This document shows, piece after piece, positions 47,868 through 60,076 of a stretch of 64,000 bases of DNA. Made by a program: the position numbers and the translations under genes. Position 1 is the first letter of the stretch. Every line of letters starts with the position of its first letter. Under the pieces are notes generated by a model, which was not told the DNA's origin, did not search any database, and worked only from the letters and a program-made list of their open reading frames with translations. The DNA is from Hirudo medicinalis (Eukaryota; Annelida; Clitellata; Hirudinida; Hirudinidae), in the NCBI GenBank assembly GCA_011800805.1, contig MPNW01000018.1, positions 82,772 to 146,771 on the forward strand. The letters are read 5' to 3'.

Positions 47868-48220
47868 ATACAGAGGAACTGGACCAGGTTACAAGAGATA
47901 AGAAATATTATATCATCAGTTTGTTGCTATTTGCACTCATGTTATTCATTCTTCGAATTACATATTGCCTTATTATTTACTGCTGCAAAAGTAAGAAGCA
48001 TTATTTTTAATAATCGCTTTTTTCAATTTTCAACATTACATTGAATATATATATTTCCTACACAGAGAAAGTGCCCACATTGAGAGACGTCGCCTTAAGG
48101 CATGAGAAGCTCATGAGACTGACATTAAAATTGAATAAAGATAACGATAGTCTTGAGGTATCATCGGATATAATTGACAAAGACAATGAAGGGGATGAAA
48201 TATTACATATAATTCAATGA
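47868..48220 (+). CDS. Small single-pass membrane protein (5' end not found)
   Basis: Two exons: 47868-47990 (acceptor TTTTACAG, donor AAAA|GTAAGA) and 48066-48220 (acceptor CCTACACAG, stop TGA). They join in phase. The first encodes a short acidic lead, TEELDQVTRDK, then a hydrophobic run YYIISLLLFALMLFILRITY and a Cys-rich juxtamembrane CLIIYCC. The second encodes a charged tail with VPTLRDVALRHEKLMRLTLK and an acidic end. There is no in-frame ATG in the first exon, so an upstream exon is needed. I do not recognise the family. It sits between the two arrestin-domain genes on the opposite strand. Confidence 0.5.
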
Positions 48221-48469
48221 GTTAACATATTTTATAGATTGAAGTACAATTTTATCTGATCCATTGTTTTATGGCTTTTATGACGAAAGAAATAGCATCA
48301 TGGTTTTAATCAACATTTTTCTTAGTTATGCAATGGACTTTAATCAAATAAATAAATAATAAATAATCAACATTTTTGGATGTCACATGAATGGAATTAA
48401 TTAACTAATTTAGTATTAAGTAATAAAAAAAGCACAAATACATAATTATAATAATGACCCACTTCCCGT
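48221..48469. other. Intergenic, nothing recognised
   Basis: AT-rich flank of the small membrane protein gene. Confidence 0.4.
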
Positions 48470-48790
48470 TTCTTAATACTCCGCCTTGGAGCTCCGACAG
48501 GGATCCTCAGAGGAGGTTCCCTCATCTTCAAACGTTTCGGCCCTTTCAATCTCCTGCTGTTTTCGGGGGGGCCGCATCCGGTGATCAGCCGGATGTCCCT
48601 GTCGGTTTTTTTATCCTTCGGAACCCAACGCTTACCGCCCTCTCTTTGGCCTTCTTATGCCGGTCACTGCTGCCTGGACTGGAGCGACTTCCGAAAGCTC
48701 TCAGTGGCTTTTTCACAACGTGTACTAAATATATGCAAACTGGGCCTTATACTTTCTTTGTAGCGGCAGCCGGACTCTACCAGCAATATC
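48470..48790. repeat. GC-rich island of probable transposon origin
   Basis: About 320 bp with clearly higher G+C than its surroundings, open on both strands for 70-120 codons. The plus frame (48454-48822) gives a Pro/Arg/Phe-rich peptide. The minus frame gives a very basic one (RRLKGPKRLKMREPPLRIP). Neither matches a family I know. A CT microsatellite (48885-48918) follows within 100 bp. It is probably a fragment of a repeat or an acquired segment. Confidence 0.4.
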
Positions 48791-48884
48791 AAAGCAATAT
48801 AGTTGCTTTACATAGTCTTTGAAATGCTTGTCCACTACGTTGGATATTATTATGATGATGAAATAAAGTCTGGTTTGCTTGGAT

Positions 48885-48920
48885 CTCTCTCTTTTTCTTC
48901 TCTCTCTCTCTCTCTCTCTG
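48885..48920. repeat. (CT)n microsatellite
   Basis: A CT/TCTC run of about 35 bp with few interruptions. Confidence 0.85.
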
Positions 48921-49522
48921 GCTGCCTGTTCAAGATACATAACAATTATCATGTCAAAAAAACGAGTTATTTAATTAAATTAACTCAAAAGGTGCACAAC
49001 AACTTCAATAACATTAATTGTGTTTATATTTCCATAACAATGGAAAAACACCCTTCAAGTCACTTCAAATTATGTACTGAGAGAAATGGCCAATATCTTG
49101 AAGTCTTTTAGGTTATTGAGTATCTACTAAAAATTTGCTCTTAAAGAATTTGTGAATATGCATCTCTGATGCTACATAAATGAATCACTTGCAAACACTC
49201 AAGATTGAAAAGATGGGCGATCGCTCACTCTTTAATATTGTTGCAAAGTGCGAAACACTGTAATGATTTTTCTCCCAGCAACTAACATTTTGAAGAAGTA
49301 AAATACTTTTGCTGGTGATCCTTGTTAGTTAAGCATGGCAAGAAAATATAAATTCTTAAGGTCATTTGAATGAGTTTTTAATTTCTCTAGGATCTCTGAT
49401 GTCTAGACATGGAAGGCTGACAATTCGATGATGAAGTTATCGATTTAATACTAGTAGCTATATTAAATAATAAATACAATTCAATGACATATATATTTTA
49501 TAGTCGAATAAGGTTTCCTCTA
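48921..49522. other. 3' flank of ARRDC-B
   Basis: No coding signal is apparent; probably the 3' UTR of the gene ending at 49523 plus spacer. Confidence 0.4.
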
Positions 49523-52500
49523 TTACTGTTCTATTGTCACAATGGAAACAGCAGCTCGGTGATTATCATCATTGTTGGATGTCAAATTACTGGAAATAAA
49601 TAATTAATCTCAATATTAAGTAAGAAAAAGTCACAAATATATATGTATGATTTAACCTCCTTCCTGAAGGATTCACGGAATTCTGGTAAGGTGGAGGTGG
49701 TTCGCTTGCAAGTGTGTGATTGCCATGAGGTGGATAATCAGGTAGTGAAATGTTTGGTTTCAAAGTAATATCTCTGCTTGCAATTGAGTCAGATATTGGA
49801 AACTGAAGAACCATGTCAGATGGAGCAACTGGTAATGGAACTTGAGGATTCATGTTGAAATGGTATGGTGTTTCATATTGAAGAAGCATGTTAGTTTCTG
49901 CCGATGATACTGGGACATGAGGGTGACCATTCAACTGGGAATTGTGTCCTTGATTGTAAGCAACATTTCCTATTGTGATTGGTATGCGAATTGCAAGATT
50001 CCGAGAGCAAGGAATATAAAGAGAGACCTGGTGATTTTATTATCATTTAATTGCATTTTTACTTGAATTATAATTATAATGATAAAGGTCGTGTGTTTGT
50101 AATATAAATCGGTATCAATATGACAGCGTAAAATTTGTTCAGGTGACATGATTAAAATTACATACGGGATATTGTTATTAAATTAGACATTTTATATTGT
50201 TGCATGAGATATTCATTTCCATCACCATTATTCCATTATTCAGCATAATTTCCAGATATAGACATCTGAAGAATTCAATGTAATTTAATCTTTAGAAAGT
50301 AGTCCACTATGATGACACCAGCATTTAACGTTGGAACTGCAGAAGGAATTGTGAGGAACTCGCCGTTCCAAGAAGCTCTGTCATGAGCTTTTAAAGGACT
50401 TCCTATAGTTAGGAACTTCATCAATAATTCTGCTAAAAACTATTGATTTCCCAACAAACCTCTCGCTTCTGCCAATGTTGATTTAGAAATATTTTTATTA
50501 TTTTCAGCAAGGAAGATCTGAATTTGCTTGAGTTTAGCATATGGCACAACTGTTTGTGAGGATTGGTTTGAAAATTCGGCCAAAATTTGAACCGATTCAC
50601 CTGAATTTGTTTAAATAAAATTTGTAGGAACTTAGATATTATCGTGGTTCAAGCTTAGCTCGAAGAAATCGTACAAATTTTACTTAATGCGCGTACATTT
50701 AAACTAAGTTTTTATTGTTTCATAGTTGTTTAATTCACTCGCATCACATTAGTTCGTTAATTGGACAGGTCTGATAGCGGAAGCATGTGCTTCCTTATGG
50801 TTTACCTTGGCTTATTTTGTTTCCCTCCATTTCCAAAATTTTAAAAACTAAACCCGCAACTCTTTCTTACAAACTGCTATAGACAGATTGGTCTTATGGA
50901 TTGACATATGGTAATTACAATTGGCCCCTGAAAAAAATCCTTCAGGCTTCCACCAAGCGAGCTCAGGGCAGCACTGCCCTCAAACAACTATTCCATTGCT
51001 TCCTGAACTACATCCTCCATATAAAATATCCATGACTTTGGTATTCTCATTTGTCCTATTCATCACGTTATGCTGAGGACATTAATAAAATACTACTACT
51101 ACAGTATTCTCATTGACAATGGACTTACCTTAAAATCTTATATTCACAACACCTTCACAAGACTTTTGTGAGTACTGATTCCTCCTTAAATTCTTTTGCT
51201 GAAAAGACCACAAACTTCTAACCAGAACATATTATCTAAACCCATCCAATTCTTGAATATTGCTCCCCAGCCTGGATCCCCACAATAAACAGCTTATGAC
51301 CAAGATCGAGCAAGTTAAAAATTACTTTACGAGTCATTTTGTGAAGGATTGAAAGCATTTCCAAACAGAAGCAGACCCCATCAACTAGGACTTGTCTTGA
51401 ACTCTTGATCATCGTCCTCTCATCATACTGTTGTATGTCTTTGCTACCAAATAGTTCACTTGTTTGCTCATTGCACCATTGCAAACTCCACAGTTTTCGT
51501 AACGTCGAGAACCCTCGGTCATTCCTTCGCCTTATGCCCTCCATTAGTTTATGCTAATAAAGACATACCACTGCCTACTGGAAAGACCTGCCGAGAGGGG
51601 GGTGGCAAGTACCCAGGGGTCTGGCAATTCTTTGGGGCCCACCCAGGTTTTAAAATACCAAAATATTATGATCATGACCTTTTTTCTTTTCCACAACTAA
51701 ATTGGCATAACGTAGGGGCCTGAAATTTCTGTCGAAGGCACTGCTCACAGGCTGCAATTTTCCAGCTAATGCATAATAAAACCCTGGAATTCTCTGCTCC
51801 CGAAATTATCAGCTCCATAACTCTTTCGCACTTTCTTTCTCAAACACTTTAAATCTACCACTGACCTAAGCAAACCAATTATAAAAATAATTAGATTATT
51901 GACTAGATAATATTACTTGAGGATGCCTCACTTTATCTTATTATCACTTTATTTTCTTCTTGTTTATTTTCAATGACTTAGTGGTCATTAACCCTTTATT
52001 TTTTATAAATTAAAAAGATACATGCCTGGACAATATCCTCTCCGAGTTGTTTGAACATTGAATGAAACAAGTCCTGACTTACAGCAACAGCATACAGCTT
52101 CATCCACGTTGAATTCAACAGGAATCTGACAAATTGATCAAAAAATGTTCTGCACTATTGACAGAATAATGTACTTAATTATTAAAATACACAAATATAA
52201 TAATATTTGTAATTAACATTTATATATATGTAATAAAATGCATTATGAATAGGGACGTCATTTCAGCTTTTTCTAGGGGAGACAAACCCTCGCACAACTT
52301 GAGATGACTTTTTTGCCTTTAGCCAAATATCAGGGGCTAAGAGCCAATCAGGAGGAGCAACAGGATTCAGGGGATGACAACCCCCCCAAATGACATCCCT
52401 GAGTACGAATTAAAAATGTTGGTTAAGTCCATACCTGAAATTCAGGCCTATTGATATCAGTAACTGTGCTGACAATAAATTCTCTCCTACATTTATCATT

Positions 52501-53220
52501 AAAAAGCTTCCACTTTTGTCCAATTTCAGCCTTCAGTCCATATCTGATGTTGCCATGTTTGCCCTCATATGACATACAAATGCCTCTGCAAGTAAAGTGG
52601 AAATGCAAGAATTCACGGTCAATAATGATTAGAATTGATTTTACTAAAATTTTATAATTTTACTAACGTTGTAAAAAGAAGGTTGTGAGAAAACAATATA
52701 CAATTCCTTTAATTCAAAAATAATTTATCTATTACGTACTCCATTGGAAGGTTGAAAGAGAAGTTGAATTCGTTCCGAGCTTTAGGTAGGATGTTCTCTA
52801 CAGAGCTATGTTCTACAAGTATTATAATTGCTATTACAAGTTTTTTGAATTAAAAACTGTTGAATAGCTAAACTGACAAAAGAACTAAATGTTTAGAATA
52901 AAGGCGGTGTAAAGTCGTAGTTTCTTAACTCAGTCTTATGTATTATGAATGCGTTATCTTTGGGTGCAACACTCACCATTCCCAAACAGAGTTTGAGTAT
53001 AGTTAAAATAATCAATTCTTGAACTATAGGGAGTTGTACTTTCATCTGAATCACTTTCTGTCCAATGGACATTGGCTCTACCTTTCATGGTTATCTGAAG
53101 AAAATTCAAGTTAATATATTTTGAGAGATCCAAGATGCAAGTCCCTCTCACCACATCGCCAGGAAAATATACAATCTTTCCATCAGCGAGCAGTATTTCA
53201 AAAATTCTGATATGTCCCAT
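49523..53220 (-). CDS. Arrestin-domain-containing adaptor, copy B, with unusual splice sites
   Basis: Paralogue of the gene at 42.8-45.7 kb with the same exon order: 53220-52977, 52812-52740, 52585-52435, 52125-52026, 50600-50460, about 50404-50295, 50027-about 49667, 49589-49523. Landmarks: YFPGDVVRGTCILDL, KGRANVHWTES, SYEGKHGNIRYGLKAEI, TTRRGYCPGESV, GVIIVDYFLK, LYIPCSRNL and PPPPYQN. Only one PPxY remains: the last exon reads NLTSNNDDNHRAA and ends VTIEQ, lacking the two C-terminal PY motifs of copy A. The 52026 donor is GC rather than GT. The exon ending FLK at about 50295 is followed by AT instead of GT and would run to a stop after four codons, so the C-terminal half may be lost or use a rare AT-AG intron. 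Confidence 0.75.
51588..51755. repeat. Dispersed repeat with G-rich head, copy 2 (in ARRDC-B intron)
   Basis: CCGAGAGGGGGGTGGC, then CCCAGGGGTCTGGCAATT, an AT-rich middle and GTAGGGGCCTG. It matches the copy at 32877-33070 block by block. It lies in the large intron between exons 4 and 5 of copy B, which copy A lacks at this size. Confidence 0.6.
52250..52401. mobile_element. MITE-like element with short inverted repeats
   Basis: TAGGGACGTCATTT at 52250 is matched at the other end by AAATGACATCCCT (52388-52400), an inverted repeat of about 13 bp with one mismatch. The 150-bp interior has no coding frame. No clear target-site duplication was found. It lies in an intron of ARRDC-B. Confidence 0.55.
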
Positions 53221-55297
53221 TAATGTAGATTTATTTCATATATAATGTTACAGATCAATTTAAGTTCGAATTGCCTTTCTTAAACGAGTTAAAATGCTTT
53301 TGTAGAAATAGAATTACTAGATAGCATTGTAGGATATCAAACGACCAACTTATAAGAATGTAAATATCCATTAAAATACCAATTTTGACGCAAAATACGT
53401 TTGTGTGATAATGCTAATTATAGAATTGAATAGCCCGTTGAATAGACTTCATCGAAAGTTGAAAAGGCGGATGCCCTATTCAATGGACGTAAATGACTAA
53501 ACACTATTGCGTCGCAAGTTGTCAACAGGTAACTTAAAGTGCAAGTGCTTTTTCTAGAAATTCCGAACTACAATAAAAATATCCTACAGTCTTTGAAACC
53601 TTAGATATTTTCATGGCAATGATAGGTGCTTGATTATAAAAAATCTTTATAATAAGATTGAGTAAAACGTGTCAGTGAAAGAATGTTGTAAACCATTTCA
53701 ATGAATTCGTCTTAATTTTACTTTCCTGTTGAGATATATTGAATTTTTTAGACAATCAAGAGATAAAATTCGACCCAGAAATATTGATTTCAATTTTTTT
53801 TTATTCGAAACCTTACGGTTATTATAAATGAAAGGAAATTTCAAAATCAAACAAAAAATCAAAAATTCATTTGAGCCAACTTGTATCTATATATATGTAC
53901 AGTCTGTTCATTCCAATCGTCATATAAATGCTAATGCATATGCAGAAAGTTGCCTTTTCGCACAAACTTTTACTCCATTATTTCATGAATTAGCACGAAA
54001 AATTAAGCGACGTTCTAAGCTGAACGGGCATGAACGGTAATTACATAAATTTTCACCATTACTCACTCATTAAATATTCATCAAAGAAATAACGTATTTT
54101 CAAATCTCATGAAATGGGGGCCTGCTTATGGCTCATAGCAAGGAGCTCTGGCAAACCAGAGATGATGTAATAAAATTTCCTCCTACTTCCAACCACGAGA
54201 AAAACCCATAATATCTTAATAAATCGTTAAACAGAAGTTTGATTATGTGAAATTATTACGTATTAGTGATTGAGAAATTTTCATCAAAATATATTTGCAT
54301 GTTGTGCACTGATAGAGTGCTAAAACAAGTCCATCCACCACGGTCCATCCCACTTTGTTGTGACTGCTACACTGTTTTCGTGACTCTCGCTCCATTTCCC
54401 TCATTCTCTTGGATAATAATCTCCCTACCCTCACCGCTGAGCAGGACTCGGACCATCTTGCGAATTGGTTTCCTCATTTACTCTATAGCATGACGACCTG
54501 TTTGAATTGTACCTCCTCGCATTTCCTCTTCAAACGGAGGGGCAAATTTTATTAAATTAATTAATTTCATTGTTAACAGGAATTTTCATTACAGAAATGT
54601 GATTATAGGGGCAGAAGTTACAACAAACGAGACGAGGCTGCAAATTTTCCCCTTTACCACGGCGGGACTCCCTATGTTTTGCAGCTTTAAAAACCATTCT
54701 GCATCACCGTATCCATCATCGTATAGGCCTTGATGGGTCCGTTATCCTCCCCCTCCTAGTGGCATATTTTCTTGATTGAATACAAACAGCGCTTCCTAGA
54801 TGGAGGCCCGGTGCAGTGTGGTGGTGGAGGTTCACATGCCTCTGCGCCAGTCTTCCTGCCTTCCCTCCCTGACAAGCATAAAAAGTTGTTTTGGTTGGTG
54901 GAGGCCCCTGTCAAGTAGCACATCCCGACCATGCCAAATCCGGCACCGAATACAAAAATTGAATAAATAAAATGCTGAGTAATTATAGCTAATACGAATT
55001 AAGAAATAAGAATTAAGAGGGCGACATCTGTTGTAGAATGATTGTTTATGTAGGCTAATACTTTTTTTCACTAATATTAAATACCGTATTTCCCCATTTG
55101 TAAGACACTTTTTTAAAGATTTTTTTTACTTCCATTTCTGCTTTTTCGCGGTTGTTGTTCAAAAAATCACGTGTACCTTAAGCATGATGAAATGTTGCAC
55201 ATTTATTAAATATGAATATCGGGAGAATACAATACCACTGTCAATTCCACCACTAACAAATTTTGCTGGTTATAGTGATAATGATGATTCTGAATGT
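53221..55297. other. Intergenic, partly GC-richer, unassigned
   Basis: No gene recognised. 54290-54500 and 54600-54950 are richer in GC and have broken frames on both strands that look like old transposon sequence, but no diagnostic motif is readable. ATACCGTATTTCCCC at 55081 resembles the end of a widespread DNA transposon family; no partner end is seen. Confidence 0.35.
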
Positions 55298-55336
55298 TCA
55301 ATATAGTGGCGTATGTTCCAATGGAACTTCAAGACT
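55298..55336. repeat. Dispersed short repeat with GTTC/GAAC palindrome, copy 3
   Basis: ATAGTGGCGTATGTTCCAATGGAACTTCAAGAC is the best-conserved palindrome version of the unit also found at 2435 and 18977; it is preceded by a degenerate GAT-rich tract. Confidence 0.6.
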
Positions 55337-55751
55337 CCATTAACTTACTTTGCACAATATGTTTATTTTATTTTATAATTCAGTTACTAAAACTTAATCG
55401 CAGTATGTAATCGATCGATCTCTTACCAATGCACACCTAATCTGAAATTTTGGAATAATTAAGAAATGGTTTTATTCTAATAAATTTGAAAATATTTCTT
55501 TAAAATAATGCATAATATATTATATCAGCATGGTCCCCAGGCTTTCAAACGTGATCTACCTAAATATAATTAAAATTAAGCACTAGTTAATAAATAATAA
55601 AAAACAATTTATTGCAATTATTTCCACAAATTTATTATTTTTAAAATTTAAATTCGTAAGATGAAATAAAGTAAAATTTATTAACTTTGGTGGTCACGCT
55701 ACCGGCTACTCCATCGCGTTGTTTACAACTTGGCTTGTATTTTTCGGAATC
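55337..55751. other. SNRPD3 upstream region
   Basis: AT-rich spacer; the last 60 bp are richer in GC and probably hold the 5' UTR of SNRPD3. Confidence 0.4.
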
Positions 55752-56247
55752 ATGTCCATCGGAGTTCCTATTAAAGTTCTGCATGAGGCAGAAGGTCATA
55801 TTGTGACGTGCGAAACAAATACTGGGGAAATCTACAGAGGAAAATTAGTGGAAGCCGAAGATAACATGAATTGCCAATTTTCGGCTGTATCGGTCACATA
55901 CCGTGACGGCAGGACCGCCGAACTAGAGAATGTTTACATCCGTGGAAGCAAGGTTCGGTTTCTCATCTTACCGGATATGCTGAAAAATGCCCCAATGTTC
56001 AAGAAGGTACAAGGTAAAGGAGGCGGAGCAGGACGTGGAAAATCGGCCATATTGAGAGCCCAAGGTTTGCCTAGATTTCCAGCTTACCACGTATCTTATT
56101 TGTCTTAAGTGAATTGGACATTGTTCTAAGTATTGAATGACTCGCTTTAAATTTACAGCTGCCAGAAGCAGAGGCCGTTCATTTGGTGCAGCCAGAGGTG
56201 GAAGAGGTGGTCCATCAGGAGCAGGGAACTTTCAAAGAAGATATTAG
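55752..56247 (+). CDS. SNRPD3: Small nuclear ribonucleoprotein Sm D3
   Basis: A core Sm-ring subunit of spliceosomal snRNPs. Two exons: 55752-56064 and 56159-56247, joined in phase 1. The start ATG gives [20 protein letters not shown], identical in layout to human SmD3. The Sm1 motif ([18 protein letters not shown]) and Sm2 motif ([20 protein letters not shown]) are complete. The tail is Gly/Arg-rich ([10 protein letters not shown], then [16 protein letters not shown]) and ends FQRRY. The RG repeats are the usual site of symmetric arginine methylation. Length is about 133 residues, close to the family's usual size. Confidence 0.96.
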
Positions 56248-56468
56248 AAAGCTGTAGATTCTGCTTTAAATGTGGACAGTAGCTGAGACATATTATAAGC
56301 TTTTCTCTTAATTTGACATCAGAAAACCATTTGAAATTTAACTTAAAGCTGTTGTTAATAAAAAGTAACAAAAATGGCTTGATTAAAATGTTGGTAGAGA
56401 TGTATCTAAAGTAGTTTATTAAATAAAACGTCCAATGTTTATTATTAATGGCGTGCCATTGCAGATCT
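56248..56468. other. Convergent 3' flanks
   Basis: Short spacer between the stops of SNRPD3 (+) and BSDC1 (-). Confidence 0.5.
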
Positions 56469-59400
56469 TTACCATTCTTCCCAATCCTCCTGAAAAACCA
56501 ATAAATTCATACACGATTAAATAAAGCTAAAGTGAACCTCACATTAGATTGAGTAGTTTCATTTTCACTTGGTGTCTTAGGCCTCTCAACATCATTGTTG
56601 CAGATCCTCTCCCAATCATCAGTTGGACTTTCTGTTTCTGTTGCATGAGTGTTGGGAATTATTGCTTTGGAATGCTATTCTCAGAAATGTTATTTTCAGT
56701 TACATATGTGTGATGAATCCATTTGGAGTGGTGCAATGGCATTGCTTACAACAAAGGGTCAAGATTGCTTAAGTTTATGTCTAAGTACAGTTGTTGTGCC
56801 TTTACCTCCAGCGCTGTCATGAGCTGTAATGCTCCCACTCGAGTTGACGTGATCTCTCTTTGCAGGTGGCATTGAAAAGCCGGAGCATGATTCCTACAAA
56901 TTTATTTACTATGACCCAGACAGAAGAGTCACTATCCAGAAAAACAAAATTTGTTCAGTCAAGATGAAATTAAGCTGTCTGTCACAAGGTTGAAGATAGC
57001 ACATTTAATTTTTTGGGTATGAAAACAATTTGCATGATGGAAGTTTTAAGAGGTGAGTGGCAATATAATGTAGAATGGATTTCCATGTTGTTGATAAGAG
57101 CGTAAGTACATCTAATCTATCTTAAAATTGATTCTCAATGTGATTATTATGACAACTATAATGTCATTGATATGATATAATTTGAAGGCTGCAAAACTGA
57201 ATCTTTATTTTGAATTATTCAGATATGTTGACAAAATAACAAAATAATTACTTGGAGATTCCAGGTAAAAGAGAAGTGTCAATAGTTTTACTGTGAAGCA
57301 GAGATTGTACTTATGTACTCTTACTGTGATATAAATAACTATAAACTAAACATAGTTATTGGCCATACTAAAGAAAATCGGAAAGAAAGCCATTTTATTT
57401 TAGTAGAGAACTGATGTTTTATTTGGATTAAAAAACTTTTGTAAAAAAAGTTTACAGTTAAACTAACTCAAAAATTCCATTTCATATTTAAGGACAGAGT
57501 AAATAATTTATAAATAAGTGCTATTTTGTTAGTCTTGTTATTGGAAACATGAATAGCAATAATAGGCTGTTGGAGCTTAAATGCAAGTGGTTCTATTGAA
57601 TACATTAACTGAGAAAATTATGCAATGCAAGGGTTTGATCAAGGTGCAGAATGCATCTTGTGAAAAGGTTGGTAAATTACATTGAAGCTGAGTTGTAAGA
57701 AAAGGATGGCTAGTTTCTGATTTTTTTTTTTAGGACAAAGTCAGACTTTAGGTTAGAGAAGAAAAAATGTTCATATTCAAATTCCCCATAAGGTGCTTAC
57801 ATCATACTCTTTGGATGGGGTTACACACATCTACAAAATAGATGCTAGAGATTTGTTGTCAAATAGAATGCTCAGGAATCTAGTTTAAAAGTTTAGTATA
57901 ATTAGTTACCAACCTCTAATTTAATTTCATTTTTTGCTGAACTTTCAGGATTTGAGCAAATATCTACTCTTGGCTTCACCTTCATGCAGTCAGTATATTC
58001 CAATATCTCCTCACCAAAAGAACTTATTTCAACTTTCTGTTGTAAACCTGATGCTACATTAACCATAACAAGCAATTAAAAGCACTGATGCCTTAAATAT
58101 AGTCAGGTTGAAACTACCAGATGGATTTTCAACTTCTAACAAATCTGGCATATCCATTGGCTGAATTTGTTTGCAAGCATTTGGTTCTTCAATCCTGTTA
58201 TGGGTGACTAAAAAATCCTTTTGAATGGCATCTTCATCTGCAAAAGGCTTTTAGTGTGGTAACAATAAAAATTCAAGTTAAAAATAAAATATATACCTTC
58301 ATCCCAAGTAAGCTCCTCCTCGTCAACTTCTTCAGCCCTTCTTACCAAGGCTATCCTTCTATTTTCCTCTTCTTCTAATATATGCTTTTTATAAAAATAG
58401 CGACACCAGAAATCTACATTTGAAACTGTTAGTGGTACCTGCAATTGTCATTTGAAATATGAGTTGCTTGTCCTGTCATGTCACCAAAGGGATCAAAGCA
58501 ACTCACTAATTGTGTATATAGAGATCTGACATCAGAATTGGACACTAACAGTTCAGATATATCTGGTTTCACTTGTTCCAAATCAAAGCTTGTTTCTACC
58601 CAAGGTTGAAATTTATTATCCTTTGGTGCTGGATCTTCAGTATATGTATTAATGTCACTTTGCAAAGCAAACAGTTGAGCCTGCATAATAGTGCATAGAT
58701 TTGCAAGCATTGATTGTTAAAATCATAAAAATTTGCATAACTGTATGTCTTGTCTCACTATTTGTAGAATCACTGGTTTTATCTTATAATAATCAATAAA
58801 TATATTACAAAATCTTTACAAATATATATTTTAAGATAAAAATAAATCCATATGTTAAATCTTGAATGCAGTTTATAATTGTTTTTGATATTTGGTCTAT
58901 TGATGAAACATAATAATAAACAAATTTAAAAACTACCTGAATTTCCATGTTCAACTAAACAATGAAAGAAATAATATTGCTGTTAATAATGATTCAACAA
59001 TAAATTACTTTGACTCTATCAAGAGTAATTGGCTTTCCATTAGTTATTTTAATAATTTCACAACATTGGTCATCTTCTGGTGGAATCACCAGGGCTTTTG
59101 ACAACTCTCCCCAAAGAGATGTCATTCCCTGCTTCATCTTCTTTGAGGCAGAGGCTGCAGTTTCTTGCTGTATTATACAAAAATAATGTTTTAAATTGTG
59201 TTTATACTATTTTTAGACTTCTTCAATTTCTTGTGGAATACATTGAAACTCACATTGAATTTCCCTCTAACAACATTTGCCACTCTTGATCCATCACATT
59301 GCATTATGCTACCAAATTCAACTAGATCTTGTTTTACTACATTGAACACTGAAACTGACTAAAATTAGAGATTCTAAATTATTTTTCTATATAACTAGTA

Positions 59401-60076
59401 ATTTAAAATGTGCCATAATCACAGATCACATGCATAACATGTACCAGCCTTTTCTTTGGCAGTTTGAATCCAGCCACCCCACCATGGTGCAGCCTCTAAA
59501 TTGCTTTGTTCAGTTCTAGAATGTAATATGATTTTAAATTTGTACTCTAATTTTATATTATTTAACATTGACTTAGTCAATGATAATTAAAAATGATTAT
59601 TCTTGCAATCAGTTAAGAAATAATTCACCGTTGCAATCTAAGAGGTTAACATCTATTACATAAAGTATAGGCAGCTTTATCAACAAATGCAAGTCAATTG
59701 TATTAAGTTATAACTTAGCTTTCATAAAAGCTTTAAGTTATGTTTGCATATATTGTGTGACATGATCAGCTGTGTGTCTCAGTGTGCAACACTCCTGGGA
59801 CAATTGTGATTACAGAAAATAATAAGTTATTTTCTTAAGGAACTAGATGCTTGAATATGAAAATTAAAATTGGATCGTTAAACAAACTATAAATCATCCT
59901 TGTAACAAACTATAACTTAGATGAATGATTGTCCAACATATGACAGCATCCAAATTCAGATAATCAAGGTCTTCATTAGCTTTGGAAGTATCATAACATT
60001 AGACATAATAAAATGTCAAAATAAAACTGCTTCAACGTCAGAAACATAATATATATAAATCATACCCATCCGACAT
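56469..60076 (-). CDS. BSDC1: BSD domain-containing protein 1
   Basis: BSDC1 is a conserved cytosolic protein of poorly known function with one BSD domain. Exons with agreeing signals: 60076-60066 (MSDG), 59515-59445, 59354-59254, 59167-59009, 58680-58507, 58438-58297, 58237-58118, 58053-57914, 56674-56543, 56489-56469. The N-terminal block reads APWWGGWIQTAKEKA (human 'GWWRSWLQQSYQAVKEKS'). VKQDLVEFG and LFALQSDINTYTEDP follow. The BSD domain contains ISELLVSNSDVRSLYTQL, then VPLTVSNVDFWCRYFYKKH with the Phe-Trp pair. The tail is acidic with DDWERI, and the final 21-nt exon encodes EDWEEW, matching the family's acidic Trp end. There may be another exon between 57914 and 56674. Confidence 0.88.
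56675..57913. other. Long BSDC1 intron
   Basis: About 1.2 kb without a recognised exon, RNA or repeat. A disordered linker exon of BSDC1 could be missed here. Confidence 0.4.

Noticed and set aside
54266..55071. Frames on both strands in GC-richer sequence upstream of SNRPD3
   Set aside because: No recognisable motif, no splice pattern and conflicting frames. Left as unassigned.
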